Source: JAIBJN01 sp963838795 (GTDB lineage Bacteria; Actinomycetota; Thermoleophilia; Gaiellales; Gaiellaceae). Taken from it: a DNA stretch of 64,000 nt. Both the position numbers and the translations under genes were made by a program. Each line of letters starts with the position of its first letter. Position 1 is the first letter of the stretch. The notes under the pieces are model-generated. The model had not been told where the DNA came from and did not search any database. It worked only from the letters and a program-made list of their open reading frames with translations. Positions 15,792 through 24,118 of this stretch are shown here, piece by piece. The stretch covers positions 372,001 through 436,000 of the forward strand of contig CAWISL010000011.1 of NCBI GenBank assembly GCA_963838795.1, in the 5' to 3' direction.

Positions 15792-16985
15792 TTAGTCGTC
15801 CTTTCGTTCGGAGCCGTTCGATTGTTCGCGATCCGGGCGCACCCGGTCAAGCAGGCTGCCCTTTTCCGCCTTGCGTTCCGCCCGCTTCGCCTGCTTCTTC
15901 GCTGCGCGCTGCTCCTTCTGCTCGGCGACCTTGACCTTCGCGTCCGTGTACGACTGCCCGACGAGCAGCTTCCCACCGGTCCAGCCGAAGACCCAGACGG
16001 TGAGGACGATCGCGAACAGGACATTCCACGCGGTTGTGATGAGCTGCTGCGCGGTCGAGTAGTCCACCGCCTGCGATGTCGGGACGTCGCAGCAGGTGCT
16101 GAGGGCGAGCGCGTTGGTCGCCTGCGTGATGCCGACGGCGCCGGGCGTGACCGATACGACGTTCGCGAGTGAGCCCGAGCCCACGACCCACATGATCGAC
16201 TCGAACGTGACCGGGATGGCGAAGGCGGCGAGGAAGATGCCGACCACGATCAGCTTGCACGTCCACGACAGGAACGAGGGCAGGAAGACCCGAGAGAAGT
16301 AGCGCCTCGGCTGGGAGAGGATGACGCCGCCCTTCTTCGCCTGCGCCCAGAGCTTCTTCACCTGCTTCCAGAAGATGCGGCCGAGGAGGACGAGCAGGAA
16401 GACGATGCCGGCGACGATGGCGAGCGCGAGGACCGGGTGGTCGGTGAGGTTGCCGAGGTTCTCGTCGAAGGAGTTCGGGACCGAGAGGAACAGGTAGAGG
16501 TAGACGAACGTCCCGGCGATCGTGAAGAAGATCTTCTGCACCAGGTAGGCCGCGATCGCGCCTGCGAACGTGCAGGCGGGGATGATCGCCACGAACATCA
16601 GCAGCGTCACGAACGTGCCGATGTTCGCCGGCAGGAAGCCGTTCATCGCCACGCCGACCGCGTAGGCAGTCAGGATCGGCGGGAACGTGACCTCGCCGGG
16701 GTAGGCGACGCTGAGGATGCCGTAGTACGAGACCGCGGCGAACGTCGTCACCCCCGTCTGGAAGAGGAGCCCCGCGGCGATGTAGCCGGCCGGGACCCCC
16801 TTGATCTCGTCCCAGAGGTCTTCGATCCAGCCGAGGACGTCGACGCCGAGGAGATGGAGGAGAACGACTGCGGCTGCGGTGCCGATCAGCCAGCCGGTGA
16901 CCTTCCTGAGGCGGCTACGGCGGGAGGGGTCCCCGAACGGAAGCAGGCGCCTCGGCTTCGGCGCCACGGCGCCCTGGGCGGTCAA
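15792..16985 (-). CDS. Flippase-like membrane protein, LPG_synthase_TM family, with basic C-terminal tail
   Basis: A 397-residue polytopic protein. Family blocks include GVAMNGFLPANIGTFV (the GxxxNxxLPxxxG signature) and NVVSVTPGAVGITQA near the C-terminal helices. It lacks the aminoacyl-transferase domain of MprF. The last 55 residues are a Lys/Arg/Ala-rich cytosolic helix (KVKVAEQKEQRAAKKQAKRA), which could sit on acidic lipid head groups. It lies 3 bases upstream of the holin-like/phosphatase gene on the same strand, so these two and the PLDc_N gene form an operon, which hints at a joint envelope-lipid job. Substrate not known. Confidence 0.78.
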   Translation of the reverse strand: MTAQGAVAPKPRRLLPFGDPSRRSRLRKVTGWLIGTAAAVVLLHLLGVDVLGWIEDLWDEIKGVPAGYIAAGLLFQTGVTTFAAVSYYGILSVAYPGEVTFPPILTAYAVGVAMNGFLPANIGTFVTLLMFVAIIPACTFAGAIAAYLVQKIFFTIAGTFVYLYLFLSVPNSFDENLGNLTDHPVLALAIVAGIVFLLVLLGRIFWKQVKKLWAQAKKGGVILSQPRRYFSRVFLPSFLSWTCKLIVVGIFLAAFAIPVTFESIMWVVGSGSLANVVSVTPGAVGITQATNALALSTCCDVPTSQAVDYSTAQQLITTAWNVLFAIVLTVWVFGWTGGKLLVGQSYTDAKVKVAEQKEQRAAKKQAKRAERKAEKGSLLDRVRPDREQSNGSERKDD

Positions 16986-17129
16986 TGCCTCATCCGGGGC
17001 GCTCGCCGGCAGCGGGCAGAGAGGATCACAGTGCAGGGCCGGGCATCGTCAGCAGGGGATGATCGCATGTTCGCCGCGAACCGAGGAATGGAGGCCGACC
17101 CAGCGGGGATGGTTAGATAGACGGGGTCG

Positions 17130-17763
17130 ATGAGGTCTCGCGAGTTCATGGCCGTCCCGATCGTCGCCGTCGTGCTCGGCGTCATCTTCCTCGTGCTGGT
17201 GACCGCCGAGGCCGGGATTCTGGGGCTGGATCCTCTTCGGCATCGGCGCGCTCGTCGCGCTCGTGCTCGTCGTCCTGGCGATCGGCCGGAGGCACCAGCA
17301 CCCGTCGGAGCTCGACGCTCCGATCGCACGTGCCTCGGGCCGTCGTGACGGGATCTTCAGAGTGCTCGTGGTGAGCGACGGCAGCTCGACCTCCGAGGCG
17401 TTCCACGACGAGGTGCGCTCCCGGGCGGCGGGGCGGCCCCTCGAGGTGCTCGTCGTCGCCCCGGCGCTCGGGTCGCGGCTCTCGCACTGGACCGGCGACG
17501 ACCATGCGAGGAACGAGGCGGAGGGGAACCTGGAGCGGACCGTCGCGGCCCTCGGCGAGGCAGGCGTCGTCGCACGCGGCGAGGTCGGCTCCGACGATCC
17601 GATCCAGGCGGCGGACGACGCGCTTCGCGAGTTCCCGGCGGACGAGATCGTCTTCGCGACGCATCCCGAGCAGGAGGCCAACTGGAAGGAGCGAGGCGTC
17701 GTCGAGATCGCGCGGAGCCGCTACGACCTGCCCGTCACCCACGTCGCAGTCGACGCCGGGTGA
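17130..17763 (+). CDS. Membrane-anchored UspA-like protein, frameshifted near 17222
   Basis: Two reading frames make one protein. The first (from ATG 17130 or 17148) gives a membrane helix (AVPIVAVVLGVIFLVLV). The second continues with a second helix (FGIGALVALVLVVLAIG) and a soluble alpha/beta domain of about 140 residues. Dropping one G from the GGGG run at about 17222 joins them. The soluble part opens with FRVLVVSDGS and ends with DLPVTHVAVDAG, with an FPADEIVFATH strand, which is the order of a universal stress protein-like Rossmann fold, although no ATP-binding GxxGx9G motif is evident. Role unknown. Confidence 0.6.
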
Positions 17764-17792
17764 TGCTCCGCGACTGACCGCCGCTCGCGCGC

Positions 17793-18470
17793 GTGGGCGA
17801 GACAGTTTCCCGGCTCCTGCTCTACGCGGTTGTCGCGGCAGCCAGTCCGGTGGCGCTGCTGGCGACGCTGGCCGTCCTCACCAGCCGACGCGGGCGGGCC
17901 AACGGGAGCGCCTTCGCCGTCGGCTTCGTGCTGGCCCAGGCCGCTGCCTTCCTCGCTGCGTTCCTCGTCGGCTCGGCGGCGACGGCGGATCGCCCGGAAG
18001 ACCCTCCGGAGGTCGGAGCGGGCCTGGAGCTTGCGTTCGGCCTCGGGCTCCTTGCGCTTGCGTGGCCCGAACGGCGGCGTGGCGCCCTCAAAGGTGACGA
18101 GCCCTCGAGGACCGGACGGCTGCTCGCGCGCCTGAAGGGCCTGCGGCCGGGGACCGCGTTCTCGGTGGGCGCGCTGCTCGGCGTCGGAGGCGTCAAGCGC
18201 CTCACGATCACCATCGTCGCCGGGGCGACAGTCGGGATCGCCGACCACGCTCCGGTCGAGGACGTGCTCCTGGGATCGCTGTACGTGGTCGTCGCGGCCG
18301 TCCTCGTCTGGCTCCCGGTCGGGATCTACCTCGTTGCCGGCGACCACGCGGATGTCTGGATGGAAGAGGCGGAGGAATGGCTCCTCGCCAACGAGCGCGG
18401 GCTGACCTTCGTCTCGACGCTCTTCTTCGGGTTCTTGCTCACGAGCGACGCGCTTTTCCGGCTTCTGTGA
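17793..18470 (+). CDS. GAP/Sap (sulfolipid-1-addressing protein) family membrane protein
   Basis: A 225-residue protein with six predicted helices. It begins LLLYAVVAAASPVALLATLAVLTS, the typical start of this family, in which a proline-bearing first helix is followed by a short cytosolic loop. The central KGLRPGTAFSVGALLGVGGVKRLTI segment also fits. The mycobacterial member Sap helps move sulfolipid-1; others have no known substrate, so lipid or small-molecule export is the safest description. GTG start at 17793, 29 bases after the UspA-like gene, same strand. Confidence 0.7.
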   Translation: MGETVSRLLLYAVVAAASPVALLATLAVLTSRRGRANGSAFAVGFVLAQAAAFLAAFLVGSAATADRPEDPPEVGAGLELAFGLGLLALAWPERRRGALKGDEPSRTGRLLARLKGLRPGTAFSVGALLGVGGVKRLTITIVAGATVGIADHAPVEDVLLGSLYVVVAAVLVWLPVGIYLVAGDHADVWMEEAEEWLLANERGLTFVSTLFFGFLLTSDALFRLL

Positions 18471-18485
18471 CGGCTCATCATCGCT

Positions 18486-18491
18486 TAGGGT
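18486..18491 (+). promoter_or_regulatory. Candidate -10 box of the leaderless DMT transporter gene
   Basis: TAGGGT ends 9 bases before GTG 18501, and there is no Shine-Dalgarno in between. Confidence 0.4.
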
Positions 18492-18500
18492 CTTCCGGCT

Positions 18501-19403
18501 GTGGATGAGATCGCCGCCATCCTCGCGATCGTCGCCGCGATCTGCTTCGCGCTCGCGGCCACGCTCTGGCAGCGCGCTTCGCTGGAGCTCGGGCTCGAGG
18601 GCGGAGCATCGCTCCTCCGCCTGCTCGGAAGCGGCGTGTGGCTGCTCGGACTCGGCGCGCAGACCCTCGGCGTGCTGCTCCAGGCCGCCGCTCTCGACCG
18701 AGGGCGGGTCGCGATCATCCAGCCGCTGCTCGTGACCTCGGTGATCTGGGCGCTGCCGCTCGGGTACTTCCTCACCGCCCAGGTGGTGACCCGGCGTCAC
18801 CTCCTCGGCGCGGCGATCGTCGTCGGCGGGCTTGCCGTCTTCGCCAGCGTCGGCGACCCGGCGGCGGGTGTCGACAACGCGCCCACGTCCGACTGGGTCG
18901 CGGCGTTTCTCGTCATCGGCGCCATCTGCGTCGGGCTGCTGCTCTTCGCCGGGCGCGGCGGGCCCGGAACGAGGGCGGCGGTGCTGGGGGCGATCGCCGG
19001 AATCCTCTACGGCGTCTCGGCGACGCTCATGAAGCCCGTCGTGGAGAATCTCCACTCGAGCGGCGCCGTCGCGGTTCTCGAGAACTGGCAGCTCTGGGTC
19101 ATGGCGGTGGCCGGGATCATCGGCTTCTACTTCCAGCAGCTCTCGCTCGCGACGGGGCGGCTCGTGACCTCGGTGGCGACCGTCTCGGTGGCGAACCCGG
19201 TAGTCAGCGTCGTGCTGGGAGCGCTCGTCCTCCAGGAGCGCCTTGACAACACTCCCGAGTGGCACGCCGTTGTGGCCGTCGGGGCGCTCGCCGTGGCGCT
19301 GCTGGGCGCGATCGTCATCGTCTCGGCGTCGGAGGAGGCCGCGGACGACGAGGCGGCTCGGTCTCATCCCGATGGCGTGATGCAGGATCGGCCGGCCACG
19401 TAG
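18501..19403 (+). CDS. Drug/metabolite transporter (DMT/EamA-like) superfamily permease
   Basis: A 300-residue protein with ten hydrophobic helices in two halves of five, as in DMT permeases. The first half has the ALDRGRVAIIQPLLVTSVIWALPLGY segment and the second SLATGRLVTSVATVSVANPVVSVVLGALVLQER, the conserved end of the EamA repeat. This version resembles the magnesium-transporter-like (NIPA) branch, but direction and substrate cannot be inferred. A short acidic C-terminal tail follows. Start GTG 18501 follows the TAGGGT box. Confidence 0.8.
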   Translation: MDEIAAILAIVAAICFALAATLWQRASLELGLEGGASLLRLLGSGVWLLGLGAQTLGVLLQAAALDRGRVAIIQPLLVTSVIWALPLGYFLTAQVVTRRHLLGAAIVVGGLAVFASVGDPAAGVDNAPTSDWVAAFLVIGAICVGLLLFAGRGGPGTRAAVLGAIAGILYGVSATLMKPVVENLHSSGAVAVLENWQLWVMAVAGIIGFYFQQLSLATGRLVTSVATVSVANPVVSVVLGALVLQERLDNTPEWHAVVAVGALAVALLGAIVIVSASEEAADDEAARSHPDGVMQDRPAT

Positions 19404-19425
19404 AGTCTGCGCGCAAGGAGGCCCA

Positions 19426-20703
19426 GTGACTGAGACCAGCGACAACGAGCGTCGCCCGCGAGTAGCCGTCCTCGGCGGCGGTTTCGCCGGGATCGGGGCC
19501 GCCCGTGCCCTGAAGGACGTCGAGGCGGACGTCGTGCTCGTGGACGCGCACAACTACCACACGTTCCAGCCACTCCTGTACCAGCTCGCGACCGACCTGC
19601 TCGAGACTGCCGTCGTCGGGCACGCCCTCCGCGACCTCTTCCACGAGCAGCCGAACGCGGCCGTCCACCAGGCGACCGTGACCGGGATCGATCCCGACAA
19701 GCGACGTGTGCAGTTCGCCGAGATGGAGCCGCTCGACTACGACTACCTGGTGCTCGCCCTCGGCGCCGAGGTCACCTTCTTCGGAACGCCCGGCGCTCCC
19801 GAGCACGCGTTCCCGATGTACACGCTGTCCGACGCCGTGCGCCTCAAGGAGCACACCCTGCGCACCTGGGAGGCGGCCGACAGGGATCCGGCGCTGGTGG
19901 AGGACGGAGCGCTGAACGTCGTCGTCGTGGGCGGCGGGCCGACGGGAGTCGAGAGCGCCGGCGCGCTGGCCGAGCTCTATCGGGAGAGCTTCGCCAAGGA
20001 CTACCCGAGCGTGCCGCAGGAGAAAGCCCGGATCATCCTGGTCGAGGCCGCGCCCGAGCTCTTCATGATGTTCAAGAAGAACCTGCGGGACTATGCGAAG
20101 AAGGAGCTCGAGAAGTTCGGCGTCGAGGTTCTCTTGGGCGAGCGCGTGTCCTCGGTCGAGCCGACTCGGGTCACGCTCGAGTCGGGCACCGTGCTCGAGG
20201 CGCACACGCTCATCTGGGGCGCGGGCCTGCAGGCGAACCCGATCACCGCTTCGCTCGGGCTCGACCTGGAGAAGGGAAACCGGATCCCGGTCGGGCCGGA
20301 CCTCACGGTTGCCGGGCACCCGGAGGTGTTCGCCGTCGGCGATGTCGCCTGGATCACGGACTCGAAGACGGGAAAGGTTCTCCCACAGCTTGGCTCCGTC
20401 GCCCTTCAGGCGGGCGAGCGCGCGGGAGCGAACGTGGCGCGGCTGGTGGCGGGCAAGGACGCCGAACCGTTCGTCTACCACGACAAGGGCACGATGGCGA
20501 CGATCGGCCGCGGCGCGGCCGTGATCCAGACGGCCCGCGGCCGGACGATGAAGGGCAAGACGGCCGCGCTGGCGTGGGGGACCGTGCACCTCGCGCTCCT
20601 CTCGACCGGTGAGGACCGCGCCAAGGCGATCGCCGCCTGGACCTGGGCCGGCTTCTCCCACGAACGCCCCGGGCGGATCACGGTACGGACGGATGAGGAA
20701 TGA
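19426..20703 (+). CDS. ndh: Type II NADH dehydrogenase (NDH-2)
   Basis: A 425-residue flavoprotein. FAD-binding motif AVLGGGFAGIGAARAL at the N terminus and NADH-binding VVVGGGPTGVESAGALAEL near residue 165; both are in the two-dinucleotide-binding-domain layout of NDH-2. The FQPLLYQLAT block (quinone-side signature) and the C-terminal FAVGDVAWI (FAD-binding second motif) are present. The enzyme passes electrons from NADH to quinone on the inner membrane face without pumping. GTG start with AAGGAGG 6 bases upstream. It heads a plus-strand run with zwf and the sugar enzymes, and cytochrome bd follows further downstream, so NADH-to-quinol-to-oxygen electron flow would be encoded nearby. Confidence 0.9.
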   Translation: MTETSDNERRPRVAVLGGGFAGIGAARALKDVEADVVLVDAHNYHTFQPLLYQLATDLLETAVVGHALRDLFHEQPNAAVHQATVTGIDPDKRRVQFAEMEPLDYDYLVLALGAEVTFFGTPGAPEHAFPMYTLSDAVRLKEHTLRTWEAADRDPALVEDGALNVVVVGGGPTGVESAGALAELYRESFAKDYPSVPQEKARIILVEAAPELFMMFKKNLRDYAKKELEKFGVEVLLGERVSSVEPTRVTLESGTVLEAHTLIWGAGLQANPITASLGLDLEKGNRIPVGPDLTVAGHPEVFAVGDVAWITDSKTGKVLPQLGSVALQAGERAGANVARLVAGKDAEPFVYHDKGTMATIGRGAAVIQTARGRTMKGKTAALAWGTVHLALLSTGEDRAKAIAAWTWAGFSHERPGRITVRTDEE

Positions 20704-20778
20704 GCTTGCGCTTCACCGCATCGTTACGTCGGACGCGATAACGTCGCCGCGGACAACGCCCGGGAGGAGCCCCTGACC

Positions 20779-22191
20779 ATGGCAAGGACATCGCAAGCTA
20801 CTGACGGGCTGGAGAACGGAGACGTGCTGGTGATCTTCGGGATCACGGGCGACCTGGCGAAGGTGATGACCTTCCGGTCGCTGTACCGGCTCGAGGCACG
20901 CGGACTTCTTACGGGTCCGATCGTCGGCGTGGCCGTCGACGATTGGACGGTGGACCAGCTTGTGGAGCGCGCCCGCGAGTCGATCGTGGGAACCGGCGAG
21001 AAGCTGAAGAAGAAGGTCTTCGACCGCCTGGCGGCTCGATTCGCCTACGTCCAGGGCGACTTCACCGACGCGGCGATGTACAAGCGCGTGGGCAAGGCGA
21101 TCAAGGGCGCGGAGAGGCCGGTCTTCTACCTCGAGATTCCTCCCTTCCTCTTCGGCACCGTCGTCAAGGGGCTGGCGGAGGCCGGTCTGACGAAGAACGC
21201 GCGGGTCGTCGTGGAGAAGCCCTTCGGCCACGACCTCGAATCTGCCCGCGCGCTCGCCGACGAGCTGCATCAGTACGTGGACGAGTCGCAGATCTACAGG
21301 ATCGACCACTTCCTCGGGAAGATGGGGCTCCAGGAGATCCTCTTCCTGCGGTTCGCGAACACGATGCTCGAGCCGGTCTGGAACCGGAACTACGTGGAGT
21401 GCGTCGAGATCACGATGGCCGAGAACTTCGGCGTCGAGGATCGAGGCCACTTCTACGACCCGGTCGGCGCACTGCGCGACGTCGTGGTGAACCACCTCAT
21501 GCAGGTGGTCGCCGCCACGGCGATGGAGCCTCCGTCGGGCGGCGAGCCCGAGACGCTCAAGGACGGCATGGTCGCCCTGTTTCGCTCGGTTCGCGAGGCC
21601 GACCCCGCCTACTACGTCCGCGGTCAGTACGACGGGTACCTCAAGATCGACGGCGTCGATTCGAAGTCGACTACCGAGACGTACGCCGCGCTGCGGCTCG
21701 AGATCGACAACTGGCGCTGGTCGGGCGTCCCCTTCTTCATCCGGACGGGGAAGCGCCTGCCGGCCACCCAGACCGAGGTCAGGCTCGTCTTCAAGCACCC
21801 GCCGCGCCTCGGCTTCGGGGTCATCGACAGCAGCACGACACCGGACCAGTTGACAATCAAGCTCGACCCCTCGACCGGCGTTCAGACCATCCTCACGGCG
21901 CACCGGGCCGACGCCGAGAAGGCCGAGCCGATCACTCTCGACATGGAGTTCGCCGAGGAGGGCGGCGAGGGCCCGACCCCCTACGAGGTGCTGCTCGACG
22001 CGGCCATGGTCGGGCAGAGCGTTCGCTTCACGCGCCAGGACGGGGTCGAGGAGACCTGGCGGATCATGCAGCCGCTGCTCGACGCGCCGCCGCCGGTTCA
22101 CAAGTACAAGCCGGGAACGTGGGGCCCGAAGGCCGCAGACAAGCTCGTCGCCGGCCGCAAGCAGTGGTACGGGCCATGGGTGACGACCTGA
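20779..22191 (+). CDS. zwf: Glucose-6-phosphate 1-dehydrogenase
   Basis: A 470-residue enzyme that oxidises glucose-6-phosphate to 6-phosphogluconolactone, reducing NADP+, at the entry to the pentose phosphate pathway. Nucleotide motif GITGDLAK at 21-28, EKPFGHD (146-152) and the active-site signature RIDHFLGK (174-181, catalytic His177 in the IDH part) are intact. The usual KE after the signature is KM, a minor variant. Start ATG 20779 with GGAGGAG ten bases upstream. 25 bases precede the GH15 gene, which suggests cotranscription. Confidence 0.93.
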   Translation: MARTSQATDGLENGDVLVIFGITGDLAKVMTFRSLYRLEARGLLTGPIVGVAVDDWTVDQLVERARESIVGTGEKLKKKVFDRLAARFAYVQGDFTDAAMYKRVGKAIKGAERPVFYLEIPPFLFGTVVKGLAEAGLTKNARVVVEKPFGHDLESARALADELHQYVDESQIYRIDHFLGKMGLQEILFLRFANTMLEPVWNRNYVECVEITMAENFGVEDRGHFYDPVGALRDVVVNHLMQVVAATAMEPPSGGEPETLKDGMVALFRSVREADPAYYVRGQYDGYLKIDGVDSKSTTETYAALRLEIDNWRWSGVPFFIRTGKRLPATQTEVRLVFKHPPRLGFGVIDSSTTPDQLTIKLDPSTGVQTILTAHRADAEKAEPITLDMEFAEEGGEGPTPYEVLLDAAMVGQSVRFTRQDGVEETWRIMQPLLDAPPPVHKYKPGTWGPKAADKLVAGRKQWYGPWVTT

Positions 22192-22216
22192 GCAAAACGA
22201 CGAGAAAGGTGACGAC

Positions 22217-24118
22217 ATGAGCGCAACGCGGACGACAGCCGAGCCGAAGGAGCAGAGCGCAGCCGCCCCGTCGCCCTTCCCGCCGATCGCGGACTACGGG
22301 TTCCTCTCCAACTGTCACACCGGAGCGCTCGTCGCCCCCGACGGGTCGGTCGACTGGCTCTGCGTTCCCCGCTTCGACTCGCCGAGCGTCTTCGGCAGCC
22401 TCCTCGACCGCCAGGCCGGGATGTTCCGGATCGCGCCGTTCGGCATCACCGTCCCGACCGAGCGGCACTACGAGCCGGGAACCAACACCCTCGTCACGAC
22501 GTGGAATACGCCCACAGGGTGGGTCGTCGTCCGCGATGCGCTGACGATGGGCCCGTGGGACCACGAGGACGAAGTCACGCCGCACACCCGACCCCCCGCC
22601 GACGACGACGCCGACCATGTCCTGGTGCGGACCGTGGAGTGCGTCGCCGGGCAGGTTGACATCGAGCTCGTCTGCGAGCCCGTCTTCGACTACGGCCGCG
22701 CCCAGGCCGAGTGGGCGCTGGTCGACGGAAGCCGCAACACCGCCGACGCGAGCGGCGCCGACGTGACGATCAGGCTCCGGACCGACATGGCGGTCGGGAT
22801 CGAGGGCGGTCGTGTCCGGGCGCGGCACACCCTCCAGCAAGGCGAGCGGGTTTTCTGCTCCCTGTCGTGGGCGGAGGGACTTTCCTCGCCCGCAGACTTC
22901 GATGACGCTGCCTCTCGGCTCGCTGCGACCACCAGCTTCTGGCGCAAGTGGCTCGGAGCCGCCCGCTTCGTCGACCACAGCTGGCGGCCGATCATCCAGC
23001 GCTCGGCCCTCACGATCAAGGGCCTCACGTACATGCCGACCGGCGCCACGGTGGCCGCGCTGACGACCTCACTGCCCGAGACCCCCGGCGGCGAACGCAA
23101 CTGGGACTACCGCTACGCCTGGATGCGCGATTCCACCTTCACTCTCCAGGCGTTGCACTACCTCATGCTGGACTGGGAGGCCGACGAGTTCATGCAGTTC
23201 GTCGCCGACCTCGAGGCCAACGAGGACGGCGGCCTCCAGATCATGTACGGGATCGACGGCCGGCGCGACCTCACCGAGTCCACGCGAGACGAGCTCTCCG
23301 GCTACGCCGGCGCTCGGCCGGTGCGGATCGGCAACGGCGCCTTCGACCAGCGCCAGAACGACGTCTTCGGGGCTGTTCTCGACTCGATCCTGATCCACAC
23401 GCGGAGGAGCCAACGACTGCCGCGAGGGCTGTGGCCGATCGTCCAGGCGCAGGCCGAGTGCGCGACCGGCGTCTGGCAGAGCCCCGACCAGGGCATCTGG
23501 GAAGCGCGCGGGAAGCCGCAGCACTACGTGTCCTCGAAGCTCATGTGCTGGGTCGCCCTGGATCGCGCCGCAAAGCTTGCAGGGATCCGTGGCGATACCG
23601 ACTTGCAGGCGACCTGGGCCGCCACCGCGGACGAGATTCGGGAGGACATTCTCTCGCGTGGCGTGAGCGATCGCGGAGTCCTGCGACAGCACTACGACAC
23701 CGACGCGCTGGACGCCTCGACCCTTCTGGCGACGATCTTCGGTTTCCTTCCGCACGACGACGATCGCCTGCACAAGACGGTCCTTGCCATCGCCGAGGAG
23801 CTGACCGAGCACGGTTTCGTCCTGCGCTACCGGACGGACGAGACCGACGACGGCCTCTCTGGCAAGGAGGGCACCTTCCTCATCTGCTCGTTCTGGCTCG
23901 TCTCCGCTCTTTCGATCGTCGGGGAAGAGCAGCGCGCCCGCGACCTGATGGAGCGCTTGCTCCGCATCGCCTCGCCGCTCGGGCTCTACGCAGAGGAGTT
24001 CGAGACCGAGACGGCCCGTCACCTGGGCAACTTCCCGCAGGCGTTCTCGCACCTGGCGCTGATCGAAGCGGCGGCGCGCATCATCGTCAGCGAGCGACTG
24101 AAGGAGTACTCGATGTGA
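22217..24118 (+). CDS. Glycoside hydrolase family 15 protein (trehalase/glucoamylase-like)
   Basis: A 633-residue protein. An N-terminal beta-sandwich begins with IADYGFLSNCHTGALVAPDGSVDWLC, the characteristic opening of GH15 trehalase-like proteins. The (alpha/alpha)6 catalytic domain has RNWDYRYAWMRD (294-305) and GIWEARG (general acid Glu429). A second acid lies near EGTFLICSFW (about residue 566). In actinobacteria, members of this branch hydrolyse trehalose; others act on maltodextrins. No signal peptide, so cytosolic. Ribosome site GAAAGGTG precedes ATG 22217. Its TGA overlaps the next start by a GTGA (24115-24118). Confidence 0.85.
   Translation: MSATRTTAEPKEQSAAAPSPFPPIADYGFLSNCHTGALVAPDGSVDWLCVPRFDSPSVFGSLLDRQAGMFRIAPFGITVPTERHYEPGTNTLVTTWNTPTGWVVVRDALTMGPWDHEDEVTPHTRPPADDDADHVLVRTVECVAGQVDIELVCEPVFDYGRAQAEWALVDGSRNTADASGADVTIRLRTDMAVGIEGGRVRARHTLQQGERVFCSLSWAEGLSSPADFDDAASRLAATTSFWRKWLGAARFVDHSWRPIIQRSALTIKGLTYMPTGATVAALTTSLPETPGGERNWDYRYAWMRDSTFTLQALHYLMLDWEADEFMQFVADLEANEDGGLQIMYGIDGRRDLTESTRDELSGYAGARPVRIGNGAFDQRQNDVFGAVLDSILIHTRRSQRLPRGLWPIVQAQAECATGVWQSPDQGIWEARGKPQHYVSSKLMCWVALDRAAKLAGIRGDTDLQATWAATADEIREDILSRGVSDRGVLRQHYDTDALDASTLLATIFGFLPHDDDRLHKTVLAIAEELTEHGFVLRYRTDETDDGLSGKEGTFLICSFWLVSALSIVGEEQRARDLMERLLRIASPLGLYAEEFETETARHLGNFPQAFSHLALIEAAARIIVSERLKEYSM

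Noticed and set aside
20732..20753. Imperfect palindrome CGTTA...TAACG upstream of zwf
   Set aside because: Only five paired bases at the ends and a mismatched centre; too weak to call an operator.
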